Both the position numbers and the translations under genes were made by a program. Positions 1-7,502 of a DNA stretch of 64,000 nucleotides are shown here, in pieces. The notes below the pieces were generated by a model that had not been told where the DNA came from, searched no databases, and saw nothing but the letters and a program-made list of their open reading frames with translations. How positions within the stretch are numbered: position 1 is the first letter of the stretch; each line of letters begins with the position of its first letter. Source of the DNA: UBA6055 sp965203755 (GTDB lineage: Bacteria > Chloroflexota > Anaerolineae > Aggregatilineales > Phototrophicaceae); assembly GCA_965203755.1 (NCBI GenBank), contig OZ241910.1, positions 124,001-188,000 on the forward strand, read 5' to 3'.

Positions 1-532
1 CCATGTCATCGCCCAGATTCGCCTCGACAATTGCTGGATTGACGATAAACAGCTGTGGCAAGGTGCCGATGAAAGGAACAAAGGGTTGCGTCAAGGTGAA
101 TTGAACCGTGAATTCGTCGATTGCCTGCGCCGTGTTTTCATCGCTGATGCTCTCCCAGCGATAAGTCGGTGGGCCGGAGATGGCCATGGCGCGGTTAAAG
201 CTGTAGACAACCGCGTCAGCATTGACCGAGCTGCCATCGTGGAAAACAGCATTTTCCTTTAGCTTGAAGGTCCAGACCGTGCGGTCGTCGTTGACTTCCC
301 AGCTTTCGACCAGATGAGGTTGGGCTTCTTCACCGCGGTAGATGAACAGGGCATCATAGAGGCTGCGAAGGGCGGCGTTGATCGAGTAGTTCTCGCCGGT
401 CGCCGGGTCAATGTTATCAATGTCCTGGTTGCCGCCATAGAGCAGAATATCGTCATCCTGCGCCAAGCCAACGGCGGACGCGGCGAGCAGGAATACCAGC
501 ATGAAACTAAAGATAAACATACGTTGGAACAT
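1..532 (-). CDS. ABC transporter substrate-binding protein, family 5 (partial, 3' end outside window)
   Basis: This is an extracytoplasmic binding protein of the SBP_bac_5 family, which delivers oligopeptides or similar solutes to an ABC importer. About 177 codons are visible and the C-terminal part lies beyond base 1. The N-terminus is a signal peptide (FIFSFMLVFLLAASAVG) ending at an AQ cleavage site, with no lipobox cysteine. The family's N-terminal core follows: an NIDPATGENY segment, LYDALF, then LVESWEVNDD and WTFKLKENAVFHDGSSV with NADAVVYSFNRAM. Two adjacent ATGs (535 and 532) are possible starts. I prefer 532 because GGAGG lies 5 bases upstream of it, against 2 bases for 535. The substrate cannot be told from this fragment. 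Confidence 0.9.
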   Translation of the reverse strand, partial: MFQRMFIFSFMLVFLLAASAVGLAQDDDILLYGGNQDIDNIDPATGENYSINAALRSLYDALFIYRGEEAQPHLVESWEVNDDRTVWTFKLKENAVFHDGSSVNADAVVYSFNRAMAISGPPTYRWESISDENTAQAIDEFTVQFTLTQPFVPFIGTLPQLFIVNPAIVEANLGDDM

Positions 533-584
533 CATGTCCTCCAAATTTTACACAAGTCTTGCACGATATAAGATAATCGGCCTA

Positions 585-613
585 ACTATATCTAATGTTG
601 TCGCATCATGCAA
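585..613 (-). promoter_or_regulatory. sigma70-like promoter of the family 5 binding protein gene
   Basis: Minus strand -35 TTGCAT (613-608) and -10 TATAGT (590-585) are separated by 17 bases. Transcription would start near 578, about 45 bases upstream of the binding-protein ATG. The rest of the 536-712 gap holds no convincing gene. Confidence 0.55.
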
Positions 614-714
614 ATTGATTGCCGCGGCATCCAAATTTTGCGAAAACACCGTATCGGAACGGCCGGGCATTGGCATGGCGACAGGCATTTTGATTAGGCG
701 CGGTCAGAGCTTCA

Positions 715-753
715 CAAAACAAAAAACACGCCCACAGGATTATGAGCGTGTTT
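715..753 (-). terminator. rho-independent terminator after the NMT1/THI5-like gene
   Basis: AAACACGC (724-731) pairs with GCGTGTTT (746-753) around a 14-base loop. Read on the minus strand the stem is followed by a run of T residues (TTTTTTGTTTTG). It lies about 25 bases after the stop codon at 778, so it ends the minus-strand transport operon. Confidence 0.75.
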
Positions 754-777
754 GATGATTCGATCTTCTGTTTCGGC

Positions 778-1887
778 TTATTCGCCGCCTTCGCGAAGCT
801 CAACTTCAACCGGCTGCCAGTCGGCGCCGGTGAGGTCAATGCCTTCCATGTCCATGCTTAGCCCATCCAGCGCCGCCTGCGCCAGGTCAGAACGCCAGGC
901 ATCCATTGACGGTTCGTCGCTGATGACCTGCCCTTCCAGCGCAACCGCAACGGTTTGGGCCCACAGGTCTTCGTCCATGATGCCAATCCCGGCCGGCGAG
1001 GGCCAGATCAGCCTGCTGATTTCATTCAGCTGCCAGGTTTGGTGGCTTTCGCCCAAGGTCGAGCCGTTATCGAGGACGATTTCAACGCATTCATCCGGGT
1101 TGTCGCGGCAATGGATCCAGCCGCGGAAGCTGGCTTTCAGGAAGGCGACGGCGATGGCTTCGCTGCCCTCTTCCGCCAGCCAGTCGGCATTGACAAAAAC
1201 GTGATCTTGCAGCATGGCTGTGCCAACATCATTGAAGTTGATGACGTTCAGGTCTTCGGGCTGATACAATTCGCCCGTATCCGGATTGACCTGCTCCAAT
1301 ACCTGGGCATATTCGTTGTAGGTCATAGCCTGCGCCGCATCGACTTCGCCATTGATGAGCAGCGACATATCAAAGGGCTGCTGAACGATGGTCACATCAT
1401 CGGCGCTGTCGGGGTCAATGTCGACTGCGCGCATGGCGGCATAAAGCTCATGCTCGTTGCCAAACCCCCAGGTGCCAATACGCATCCCTTCAAAATCCTC
1501 AACCGACTCAATGCCGGTATCGACGAAGGACACCTCCAAAGTGCCGCTGCGCTGGAAGACTTGGGCGATATTCACCAGATTCACCCCTTGCTCGTTGGAT
1601 TCCAGCACCTTCGGCACCCATGCCAGCCCAAATTCGGCGCCGCCGGATGCAACCACCTGCTGCGGCACGATTTCGACGGCCCCTTCCAGGATCGTCACGT
1701 CCAGCCCCGCTTCCTCATAAAATCCCAAGTCGCGGGCGGCGAAATAGCCGGCGAACTGGGATTGCGCCACCCACTGCAACTGCAAGTTCACCGAAACCAT
1801 GTCCTCATCTTGCGCCGCGCCAAGCCCGGCGGAAAAAACACCCAACAGCAAAACGAGAACGAACAATAACCCTAACATTTTACGCAT
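778..1887 (-). CDS. NMT1/THI5-like ABC transporter substrate-binding protein
   Basis: This secreted binding protein of 369 residues belongs to the NMT1/THI5-like family, which captures pyrimidines, riboflavin, sulfonates or related small organics. A signal peptide (MLGLLFVLVLLLGVFSAGLG) is followed by the family's opening strand LQLQWVAQSQFAGYFAARD and LGFYEEAGLDVTI. FGLAWVPKVLESNEQG and the IGTWGFGNEHELYA motif follow. I start at the ATG at 1887, which has GGAGG about 10 bases upstream; an in-frame upstream start at 1950 lacks the signal-peptide fit. It is the last gene of the operon with two permeases and an ATPase. The EY motif in 'AMTYNEYAQ' is typical of ThiY/RibY-like members, so a pyrimidine or flavin ligand is possible but unproven. 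Confidence 0.92.
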   Translation of the reverse strand: MRKMLGLLFVLVLLLGVFSAGLGAAQDEDMVSVNLQLQWVAQSQFAGYFAARDLGFYEEAGLDVTILEGAVEIVPQQVVASGGAEFGLAWVPKVLESNEQGVNLVNIAQVFQRSGTLEVSFVDTGIESVEDFEGMRIGTWGFGNEHELYAAMRAVDIDPDSADDVTIVQQPFDMSLLINGEVDAAQAMTYNEYAQVLEQVNPDTGELYQPEDLNVINFNDVGTAMLQDHVFVNADWLAEEGSEAIAVAFLKASFRGWIHCRDNPDECVEIVLDNGSTLGESHQTWQLNEISRLIWPSPAGIGIMDEDLWAQTVAVALEGQVISDEPSMDAWRSDLAQAALDGLSMDMEGIDLTGADWQPVEVELREGGE

Positions 1888-1991
1888 GACAGACAGCCTC
1901 CGTTCACTTAAACCCCATTCAAAATCCTGCTGCTTATGATTATACCCCAAATCACAAAAGCTGTGTAAGCAACTCGCCGAAAAGGGCGCAT

Positions 1992-2816
1992 TCAGACCGC
2001 CCAGTGCCAGATTTGGTCCCAGGCCGCCATCCAGCTTTCGGCGCGGCTGATGACCCGATGCGCGTCATAGTCCAGCTCGAGTCCGGGCCGCCCGCGGAAA
2101 TCTTCCAGCATCTCGGCTTTGGTAATCTCGGCGGTAATGGTGACCGGCGACGCCGGGACATAAGGCGCGACCGCATCGAGATTCTGCAAGGCTTGACAGG
2201 CGCCGGCCTCAATCATTTCACGGGCGCGGACTGGCGGAATTTGGCGGGCGGAATAGCGCGACAGGCCCCGCTTGACGGCGACGGTCGTCAGCCCATCGCC
2301 AAGCAGCGCGGTCGCTTCGCGGCAGACGGCCTCATCGCCAGTCATCAGCAGCACCGGGCAGCCATAGTGTCCACAGAGGGCCGCGTTGACCGCGATCTCG
2401 CCGACCAGTTCGCCGTTGAACCATAGATTATGCCATTTCACGCTGGTGATGGTGTGGCTCAAAACGCCGTCGGGAGTGTGCGCGCGGGCGTGGTAGCCGA
2501 CCATCAGGCAGGCATCGGCGCCCTGCTCCAGCAATTCTGTATAGCGCGTCCAAGGGTGATGCGCCACCCACTCGCAAGCGGGATCGAGCATTTCGGGTAT
2601 CAGGGAATTGTAGCGCCAATCGCCGCCGGCATTATGTCCATCGACGACGACGATCTCGTCGGCGCCGGCCTGTTTTGCGCCCCGCACGGCCGCATTGACC
2701 TCGGCCGTGTACAGCCGGCGCCCTTCGTCGTACATCGGTTTGCCACCGCCGACGCGCCCCCAAGTGACGATGCCGCTGACCCCTTCCATATCGGTCATTA
2801 TGAGGATTTTCATCAT
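1992..2816 (-). CDS. M55 family D-aminopeptidase (DppA-like)
   Basis: This is a zinc-dependent aminopeptidase of the DppA fold, acting on D-amino-acid peptides. At 274 residues it has the usual family length. The metal-binding pieces are present: TDMEG near residues 8-12, VVDGHNAGGD near 57-66, a histidine in VGYHARAH and E in NGELVGEIAVNA. It lies between the inner permease and the binding protein of the ABC operon, 43 bases after the permease gene's upstream end and with its own AAAGGA site before tandem ATGs (2816/2813). Its place in the operon suggests that the imported compound is an amide or peptide-like molecule, which is inference only. Confidence 0.9.
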   Translation of the reverse strand: MMKILIMTDMEGVSGIVTWGRVGGGKPMYDEGRRLYTAEVNAAVRGAKQAGADEIVVVDGHNAGGDWRYNSLIPEMLDPACEWVAHHPWTRYTELLEQGADACLMVGYHARAHTPDGVLSHTITSVKWHNLWFNGELVGEIAVNAALCGHYGCPVLLMTGDEAVCREATALLGDGLTTVAVKRGLSRYSARQIPPVRAREMIEAGACQALQNLDAVAPYVPASPVTITAEITKAEMLEDFRGRPGLELDYDAHRVISRAESWMAAWDQIWHWAV

Positions 2817-2859
2817 ACAGTCCTTTCACTTTGTTTAGGCTATTCGTTATTGTGGTGAA

Positions 2860-3711
2860 TCATCCCGCCGGCCGCAAGGACACATGCCAGGGCATCAGCC
2901 GCCGTTCCAGCAGCAGCGCCAGCAGATAAAAGGCGATGCCCATCAGAGACGCCATGAGGATCGCTGTCCAGGCTTTGGCGAAATCAAAGGCGGCGGCTTC
3001 CTGGGTGATGTAGACGCCCAAAGTGGCCCGCGGCCCGCCAAAAAATTCCGCTACCACCGCCCCAATCAGACTTAGCGCGCTGGCAACCCGCAAGGCGCTG
3101 AAGATATAGGGCAAAGCGTTGGGAATACGCAGGCTGAACAGTATTTTGAGGGGCTTGGCGGCGTAGGAGCGCATCAGTTCCAGCTGCCGCGCCTCCACCA
3201 AAGTTAGGCCGCGCACCGTGTTAATCATAGTTGGGAAGAAGACAATAATCGCCACAATCGCCATCTTGGAGGCCGGGTTGGTCAAGCCAAACCAGTTGTT
3301 CATAATCGGCGCAAAGGCGATAATCGGCACCGAATTGGCGGCAATCGCAAAGGGCATGGCGGCTTCGCTGACAATCGTCCAGCGCGCCGTGATCAGCGCC
3401 ACCAGGATGCCGGCGCCGCAGCCGATGACCAAACCGCCAATCGCCTCCCAGAACGTGGCGCCGCTGGCTTCAAATAACAGGGAGCTTTCTTCGGGCTCCA
3501 GCCACAACTCCACTTGCAGCCTGAATTCGGCAAAAATCGACGAGGGCTTGGGCAGCAAAAATTGCTGAATGTCAAAAACGACCACCAGCAATTCCCACAG
3601 CAAAACGACGCCAAACGCTACCGTTATCGCAGGGAAATAATAAGCCAGCCGGCGGCTGATTCGCGCCGGCGAGTATGAGCTTTGGTCATTTTTTAGCTTG
3701 GCTGGAGTCAT
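2860..3711 (-). CDS. ABC transporter permease, NitT/TauT (BPD_transp_1) type
   Basis: This inner-membrane permease has 283 residues and about six transmembrane segments. It carries the EAA-loop signature (EARQLELMRSYAA, near residue 170) that docks onto the ATPase. The fold and length are those of the SsuC/TauC/ThiX group. The start overlaps the end of the ATPase gene region: its ATG lies 2 bases after the ATPase stop codon, and its GAGGTG ribosome site lies inside the ATPase coding region, so the two are likely translationally coupled. It would pair with the larger permease at 4516-6249 to form a heterodimeric channel. Confidence 0.93.
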   Translation of the reverse strand: MTPAKLKNDQSSYSPARISRRLAYYFPAITVAFGVVLLWELLVVVFDIQQFLLPKPSSIFAEFRLQVELWLEPEESSLLFEASGATFWEAIGGLVIGCGAGILVALITARWTIVSEAAMPFAIAANSVPIIAFAPIMNNWFGLTNPASKMAIVAIIVFFPTMINTVRGLTLVEARQLELMRSYAAKPLKILFSLRIPNALPYIFSALRVASALSLIGAVVAEFFGGPRATLGVYITQEAAAFDFAKAWTAILMASLMGIAFYLLALLLERRLMPWHVSLRPAG

Positions 3712-3713
3712 GC

Positions 3714-4505
3714 TTACACCTCATGGGCGGCCTGCAGAAGCGCGCGGACTTCCGCCACGCGCTGATAATAAGCCGGGTCTTGCCGGGTTTTGAAGCCGCG
3801 CGGATAAGGCAGATCGCTGGTGACCACTTGGGTGATGCGCCCCGGCCGCGGTGACATGACGACCATGCGGCCCGACAAAAAAACCGCTTCGGCGATGCTG
3901 TGGGTCACAAAAACAATCGTCACCTTGGTATGCCGCCAAATTTTCAGCAGTTCCAGATTCATGCGCTCGCGGGTGAATTCGTCCAAGGCGCCAAAAGGCT
4001 CATCCATTAGCAAAATCGAGGGGGCGAATGCCAGCGCCCGAGCAATCGACACCCGCTGCTGCATGCCGCCAGACAGCTGCCAGGGGTAATGATTGGCAAA
4101 GGGCCCCAATTCGACCAGTTCCAGCATTTCGGCGGCGCGTTCCCGCCGCGCTGATTTGGAATAGCCCATCACCTCCAGCGGCAGCTGCACATTTTTGGCG
4201 GCGGTGCGCCATTCATAGAGGGTCGGCGCCTGGAAGACCATGCCGTAATCACGGTCAAGGCGGGCCTGCCGCGGGCTTTTCCCGTTGACGATAAGTTCGC
4301 CGGCGCTTGGCCGCAGCAGGTCGCCCACCAGCCGCATCAAAGTGGATTTGCCACAGCCTGAAGGGCCAATCAGAGAGATAAACTCGCCGGCTTCAACTTC
4401 AAGATGGATATCTTGCAGCGCGGTCACCGCCGCTTCCGTTCCTGGATTGAAGACCTTGCTGACTGCCTGCGCTGATATGGCAATGTCTTTGATTTGTGAT
4501 GCCAT
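3714..4505 (-). CDS. ABC transporter ATP-binding protein, NitT/TauT type
   Basis: This cytoplasmic ATPase of 263 residues powers the importer. Walker A (GPSGCGKST), the signature LSGGMQQR, Walker B (ILLMDEPFGALD) and the switch histidine (VTHSIAEAV) are all intact. I start at the ATG at 4505. A longer in-frame reading would extend into the upstream permease gene and looks unlike a protein N-terminus. The gene begins 10 bases after the stop codon of the large permease and ends 2 bases before the next permease, so the three are one transcription unit. Confidence 0.94.
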   Translation of the reverse strand: MASQIKDIAISAQAVSKVFNPGTEAAVTALQDIHLEVEAGEFISLIGPSGCGKSTLMRLVGDLLRPSAGELIVNGKSPRQARLDRDYGMVFQAPTLYEWRTAAKNVQLPLEVMGYSKSARRERAAEMLELVELGPFANHYPWQLSGGMQQRVSIARALAFAPSILLMDEPFGALDEFTRERMNLELLKIWRHTKVTIVFVTHSIAEAVFLSGRMVVMSPRPGRITQVVTSDLPYPRGFKTRQDPAYYQRVAEVRALLQAAHEV

Positions 4506-4515
4506 CGCTTCTGCC

Positions 4516-6249
4516 TTAATCCAGCCGGCGGACATGAGCCCGCAGCAGCGCGCGTTCGGCAAAATTGACCGACAGGAAAAACAGAATCCCAAGGGCGGCG
4601 GCCATGACAATCGATGCCCACAGCTTTGGCGTCGAGATCAGGCTGTAATCGGAACTGAAATCGAGTATCGCCCGTCCCAGCCCATCACCGATGCCCGAGG
4701 GCAATTCGCCGATAATGGCGCCGACGACACTCGCCGTCGCCGACACTTTAAGCGCGGTGAAAATATAAGGCAGAGCCGCCGGGAAGCGCAGTTTCCACAT
4801 TGTCGTCCAGCGCGTCGAGGCATAGGAGCGCATTAGTTCAATTTGGGCGACGTCCGGCGACTGCAAGCCGCGCAGGGTGTTGATGGTCACCGGAAAGAAG
4901 GTGAGATAGGCGGCGATCACCGCGACCGACAGTTGGCCTGCGCCCAGCCAGATGACCACCATCGGCGCGATGGCCAGGATGGGCACTGTCTGCGAGGCAA
5001 CCACATAAGGCAGCAGCCCGCGTTCCATCAAGGCTGAATGGGCAAAAGCAGCGCCTAATGCAAAGCCGAGCAGCGCCCCAAACAGAAAGCCAAAAATTGC
5101 CTCGCTGAAGGTATAAAGGGCGGCGGCGGCCAGAATCCGCAGCAGCAGCCATTCGCCGTTGCGCCGCGCCGGCTGCAAGAACGCTTCGGCGATCATCTGC
5201 AAATGCGGCAGATTCAAATCGTTGAGGATCTTCAAATCGAGCAGGATCAAATTGCGCGGCGTCGGCAAGAACTTCCGGTCGGCGAATTCACCGGCGACGG
5301 CGGCGACATGGCGGCCGAAAATATCGCCGACCGCATTCACCTGGCCGGCTTCATCGGCGCGCAGGGCCACGGTCAAGCGCCCTGGGAACGCGGGCCGAAT
5401 CGGCAGCGGCCCAATCCCTTCGGCGCGGTTCAGATCATCCAGATAACGCAGATTTTTCAATGGCAGCGCGTCGGCGGCGGCATCGTCTTCGGGCGGATGC
5501 GGCGGCATCCAGTCATCGAGGTCTTTGCGGTCGGCGATCACATAATCAACCTCGCCGGCTTCCAGCGCGGCCAGCGCTTCGTCCAGGCTCGGCAGCGTTT
5601 CATAGCTCCAGCTGGCCTGCGGAACAGCGACTTTGTACTGAATCGCATCCGCAAGGGATTTAGCGCCTTCCCAGACGAGCATCAAGACCGACAGGGCGAT
5701 AAAAAAGCCAAGCGCGCGGCCTGTCTTGCCCGGCGCCGTCAGCAAAGCCGCCAGCAGGACAAGCATGGCAAACAAAATCAGCGAAAGCGCGCGGCTTGCC
5801 GGGACGATAAACAGCATCACATCCAACAGCAGCAGGGCGGCGAAAAAAACCGCCGGCCCGCCGGCGGGGCGCAAAAGCAGCGCCGGCAAGGCAGCAGCCA
5901 GCAGAAATATAAGCAGTCCGCAAAAGATGACCATGACATGCCGCGCAGCGTTCAGCAGCAGCGCCGGGTCAAGCGTTTCGGCGCCCAGTTCGTTCGCCCA
6001 GTCAGCGGCGTACTGCGCCAGCGGCGATGCGATGTCTTCGGGGTTGCTGCCGCTCTGTTCGGCCATCCAAACCGCCAGCTGCCCCAAGGTCGATTCGACC
6101 AGCAGGTCATCGTCCCAAGCCAGGCTTTGCAAGGTCGTCAGCAGGCTCCAAGCCAAGGCCAAGGCCAGCATGGTCAAAGCCAGCGAAGCTTTTTTCCGCC
6201 GTCTCATGGCGCTTAGCCGCGCAAAGCCAAGCCGCGAAGGATCACTCAT
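4516..6249 (-). CDS. ABC transporter permease with a long N-terminal extension containing a binding-protein-like segment
   Basis: The last 200 or so residues are a standard BPD_transp_1 permease with an EAA loop (ELMRSYASTRWTTMWKLRFP). The first 360 or so residues are unusual for this family. There is a membrane segment near residues 20-40, a short exported stretch, a hydrophobic cluster of several helices (about 100-200), then a soluble region (about 215-360). That region includes LPSLDEALAALEAGEVDYVI, which resembles the hinge region of amino-acid binding proteins. I chose the ATG at 6249, which overlaps the preceding small gene by 8 bases (ATGAGTGA). An ATG at 6264 is also possible. The permease role is certain; the role of the extension is unknown. 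Confidence 0.85.
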   Translation of the reverse strand: MSDPSRLGFARLSAMRRRKKASLALTMLALALAWSLLTTLQSLAWDDDLLVESTLGQLAVWMAEQSGSNPEDIASPLAQYAADWANELGAETLDPALLLNAARHVMVIFCGLLIFLLAAALPALLLRPAGGPAVFFAALLLLDVMLFIVPASRALSLILFAMLVLLAALLTAPGKTGRALGFFIALSVLMLVWEGAKSLADAIQYKVAVPQASWSYETLPSLDEALAALEAGEVDYVIADRKDLDDWMPPHPPEDDAAADALPLKNLRYLDDLNRAEGIGPLPIRPAFPGRLTVALRADEAGQVNAVGDIFGRHVAAVAGEFADRKFLPTPRNLILLDLKILNDLNLPHLQMIAEAFLQPARRNGEWLLLRILAAAALYTFSEAIFGFLFGALLGFALGAAFAHSALMERGLLPYVVASQTVPILAIAPMVVIWLGAGQLSVAVIAAYLTFFPVTINTLRGLQSPDVAQIELMRSYASTRWTTMWKLRFPAALPYIFTALKVSATASVVGAIIGELPSGIGDGLGRAILDFSSDYSLISTPKLWASIVMAAALGILFFLSVNFAERALLRAHVRRLD

Positions 6250-6490
6250 CAACCTCACAGGCATAATCCGCCAGTCTTAGTGTCAAGCAGCTGCCCAAAC
6301 CAAAACACAGAAAGAACACACCCCAGAAGTGATCCACATACTGCAAATGCGGATGACCATTGCAAAAGGCGCGCCATTCATGCCGCACGCAAGGCCAATC
6401 AATAATCAGCAGTTCAAGCGCCGGCGGCAGCGCCCAGCACAAGAACGGCACACTGACAGCGACATACAGCGCCTTCAAACGCTTATTCAT
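6242..6490 (-). CDS. small two-helix membrane protein of the collagen-like cassette
   Basis: This unrecognised protein of 82 residues has two hydrophobic segments: ALYVAVSVPFLCWALPPALE near the N-terminus and FWGVFFLCFGLGSCLTLRLA near the C-terminus. It ends in an acidic tail, ACEVDE. The ATG at 6490 has GGAGG 9 bases upstream. That GGAGG is part of a decayed copy of the collagen-like gene's 3' end. The C-terminal segment matches the protein begun at 63532 (FWPVFFLFFGIGCYLTERL, then KDLDEDD in the uninterrupted allele), so the two are homologues in the two cassettes. Its stop overlaps the start of the large permease gene by 8 bases. Confidence 0.6.
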   Translation of the reverse strand: MNKRLKALYVAVSVPFLCWALPPALELLIIDWPCVRHEWRAFCNGHPHLQYVDHFWGVFFLCFGLGSCLTLRLADYACEVDE

Positions 6491-6530
6491 AGGGCTCAAC
6501 CTCCGGCGCGATTTAGGATCATCTGTGAAG
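6491..6530 (-). pseudogene. decayed 3' end of a collagen-like gene
   Basis: The minus strand here (GATCCTAA, then GCGC and GGAGGT, then TATG) aligns almost base for base with the last 35 or so bases of the collagen-like gene ending at 6681. It would read ILNRAGG and stop. This suggests that a second fibre gene once preceded the small membrane gene at 6490 and was deleted, leaving the part that supplies that gene's ribosome site. Confidence 0.5.
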
Positions 6531-6559
6531 GATTATGCCACTAGCTCTAAGCTGCAACT

Positions 6560-6688
6560 CTAAGCCAATCCATAAACACTTTGAAAGGCGCGCCAACAGA
6601 ATATAGATCGCAAGCATTCCAGAAGTTCCAGATTTGCTGAAGGCACGCAAACACCAAAAGACTTAAAACGCTCAGGATCGTCAGACAT
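6560..6688 (-). CDS. 42-residue protein overlapping the collagen-like gene
   Basis: An ATG at 6688 overlaps the stop codon of the collagen-like gene (ATGTCTGA, an 8-base overlap). It opens a 42-codon frame beginning MSDDPERFKSFGVCVPSANL and ending VYGLA. The GGAGG that serves it lies inside the C-terminal codons of the upstream gene (LEVGTYV). No family is recognisable and there is no clear membrane segment. The same 8-base coupling occurs at the other cassette (63770-63777), which is the main reason to take this short frame seriously. It may be a truncated relative of the small membrane genes. Confidence 0.4.
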   Translation of the reverse strand: MSDDPERFKSFGVCVPSANLELLECLRSIFCWRAFQSVYGLA

Positions 6689-7385
6689 AAGTTCCTACCT
6701 CCAGCGCAGTTAGGATCACCACAGAGGGATCATCCAAATAGACAGTTGTTGCAGACGGGGCCGACACTGTAGGCGATATTGTGATTTCAACATTGCGCGT
6801 TACCGGTAACGGCACTTCATATCTTATCGGGTTAGGGGTATTAGAGCGATGCTCCAGAGCATACGACACAAGCGTGCTTGTGCTGCCCAAATCACCAGAG
6901 ATTGTGGCCGTGTGCTGAAGCAAAATATCAGTATTACCTTTTCGCAGTCCAAAGTTAAACCAACGAACTCCTTGGTTATTATTCCAAAACTTCATCACCA
7001 ACTGAACAGCAAACAAAATCTCATCGGTTTGCGGCGTAAAGGTGAGCTTGCAGTTCGCATGCCACGGCGTCAGCGATGTTGGTGCACTTAAACTCACCGC
7101 ATTATGAGTTGACGGAACACCAATCACCGCCTTAAACAGCCGCGGGCTTCGCGTATTGCCAGCGCTGATGGCCGGCAGGTCCTCCCAAGCGGTGTCATAA
7201 TCGGTCGCGGTTTGCTTCGTCAAGACCTGCCCATCGGCGCCGGCGGCGGGCACGCCCTTGCCCTTGGAACCTTGCGCCCCGATGGGACCTTGTGGACCAG
7301 GGGGACCTTGGGGGCCGACGGGCCCTTGCGTCCCAGTGGGCCCTTGCGGGCCGATGGGACCTTGCGGGGCTAATGAACTATTCAT
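6681..7385 (-). CDS. collagen-like fibre protein with phage-tail-fibre-type linker
   Basis: Residues 7-40 of 234 are Gly-X-Y triplets rich in GPQ and GPT, which would form a trimeric collagen-like helix. The linker GADGQVLTKQTATDYDTAW follows; this type of sequence is common in phage tail fibre and other trimeric fibre proteins. The remaining 150 or so residues are beta-rich with no recognised domain and end VVILTALEVGTYV. There is no signal peptide. The start at 7385 has AGAAAGGA 9 bases upstream, and a hairpin directly abuts that site. A partial homologue with matching C-terminus (YTVPVTVTRN, then MILLVQDVGSYG) lies at 63770-64000. A secreted surface fibre or a phage-derived fibre are both possible. 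Confidence 0.8.
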   Translation of the reverse strand: MNSSLAPQGPIGPQGPTGTQGPVGPQGPPGPQGPIGAQGSKGKGVPAAGADGQVLTKQTATDYDTAWEDLPAISAGNTRSPRLFKAVIGVPSTHNAVSLSAPTSLTPWHANCKLTFTPQTDEILFAVQLVMKFWNNNQGVRWFNFGLRKGNTDILLQHTATISGDLGSTSTLVSYALEHRSNTPNPIRYEVPLPVTRNVEITISPTVSAPSATTVYLDDPSVVILTALEVGTYV

Positions 7386-7402
7386 GTCAGTTATTCCTTT
7401 CT

Positions 7403-7421
7403 GCCCTCACAGATGGAGGGC
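7403..7421 (-). promoter_or_regulatory. CATCTGY-loop hairpin abutting the ribosome binding site
   Basis: On the minus strand GCCCTC, loop CATCTGT and GAGGGC form a perfect 6-pair hairpin. AGAAAGGA (7402-7395) follows immediately, and the ATG of the collagen-like gene comes 9 bases later. The same arrangement with a different stem occurs at 62337-62355, and the identical hairpin is at 27789-27807 on the plus strand. A weaker version of the same leader (TGAATGCAGGAAGGAATAAC) precedes the frame at 7733. The position suggests control of translation. Confidence 0.55.
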
Positions 7422-7502
7422 ATCCGCCTTAACTCATTTCAGAAGGCATCATGGCGCGGGGTCGGCAGGCTTTAACTGCCATCCGACTGCGTTTCATCGG
7501 CA

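Noticed and set aside
955..1869. Long open frame on the plus strand opposite the NMT1/THI5-like gene
   Set aside because: It mirrors the real gene, lacks a ribosome site and shows no domain. The same applies to the long opposite-strand frames at 5203-6216, 19236-20264, 22390-23052 and 24589-25689, which come from GC-biased codon use.
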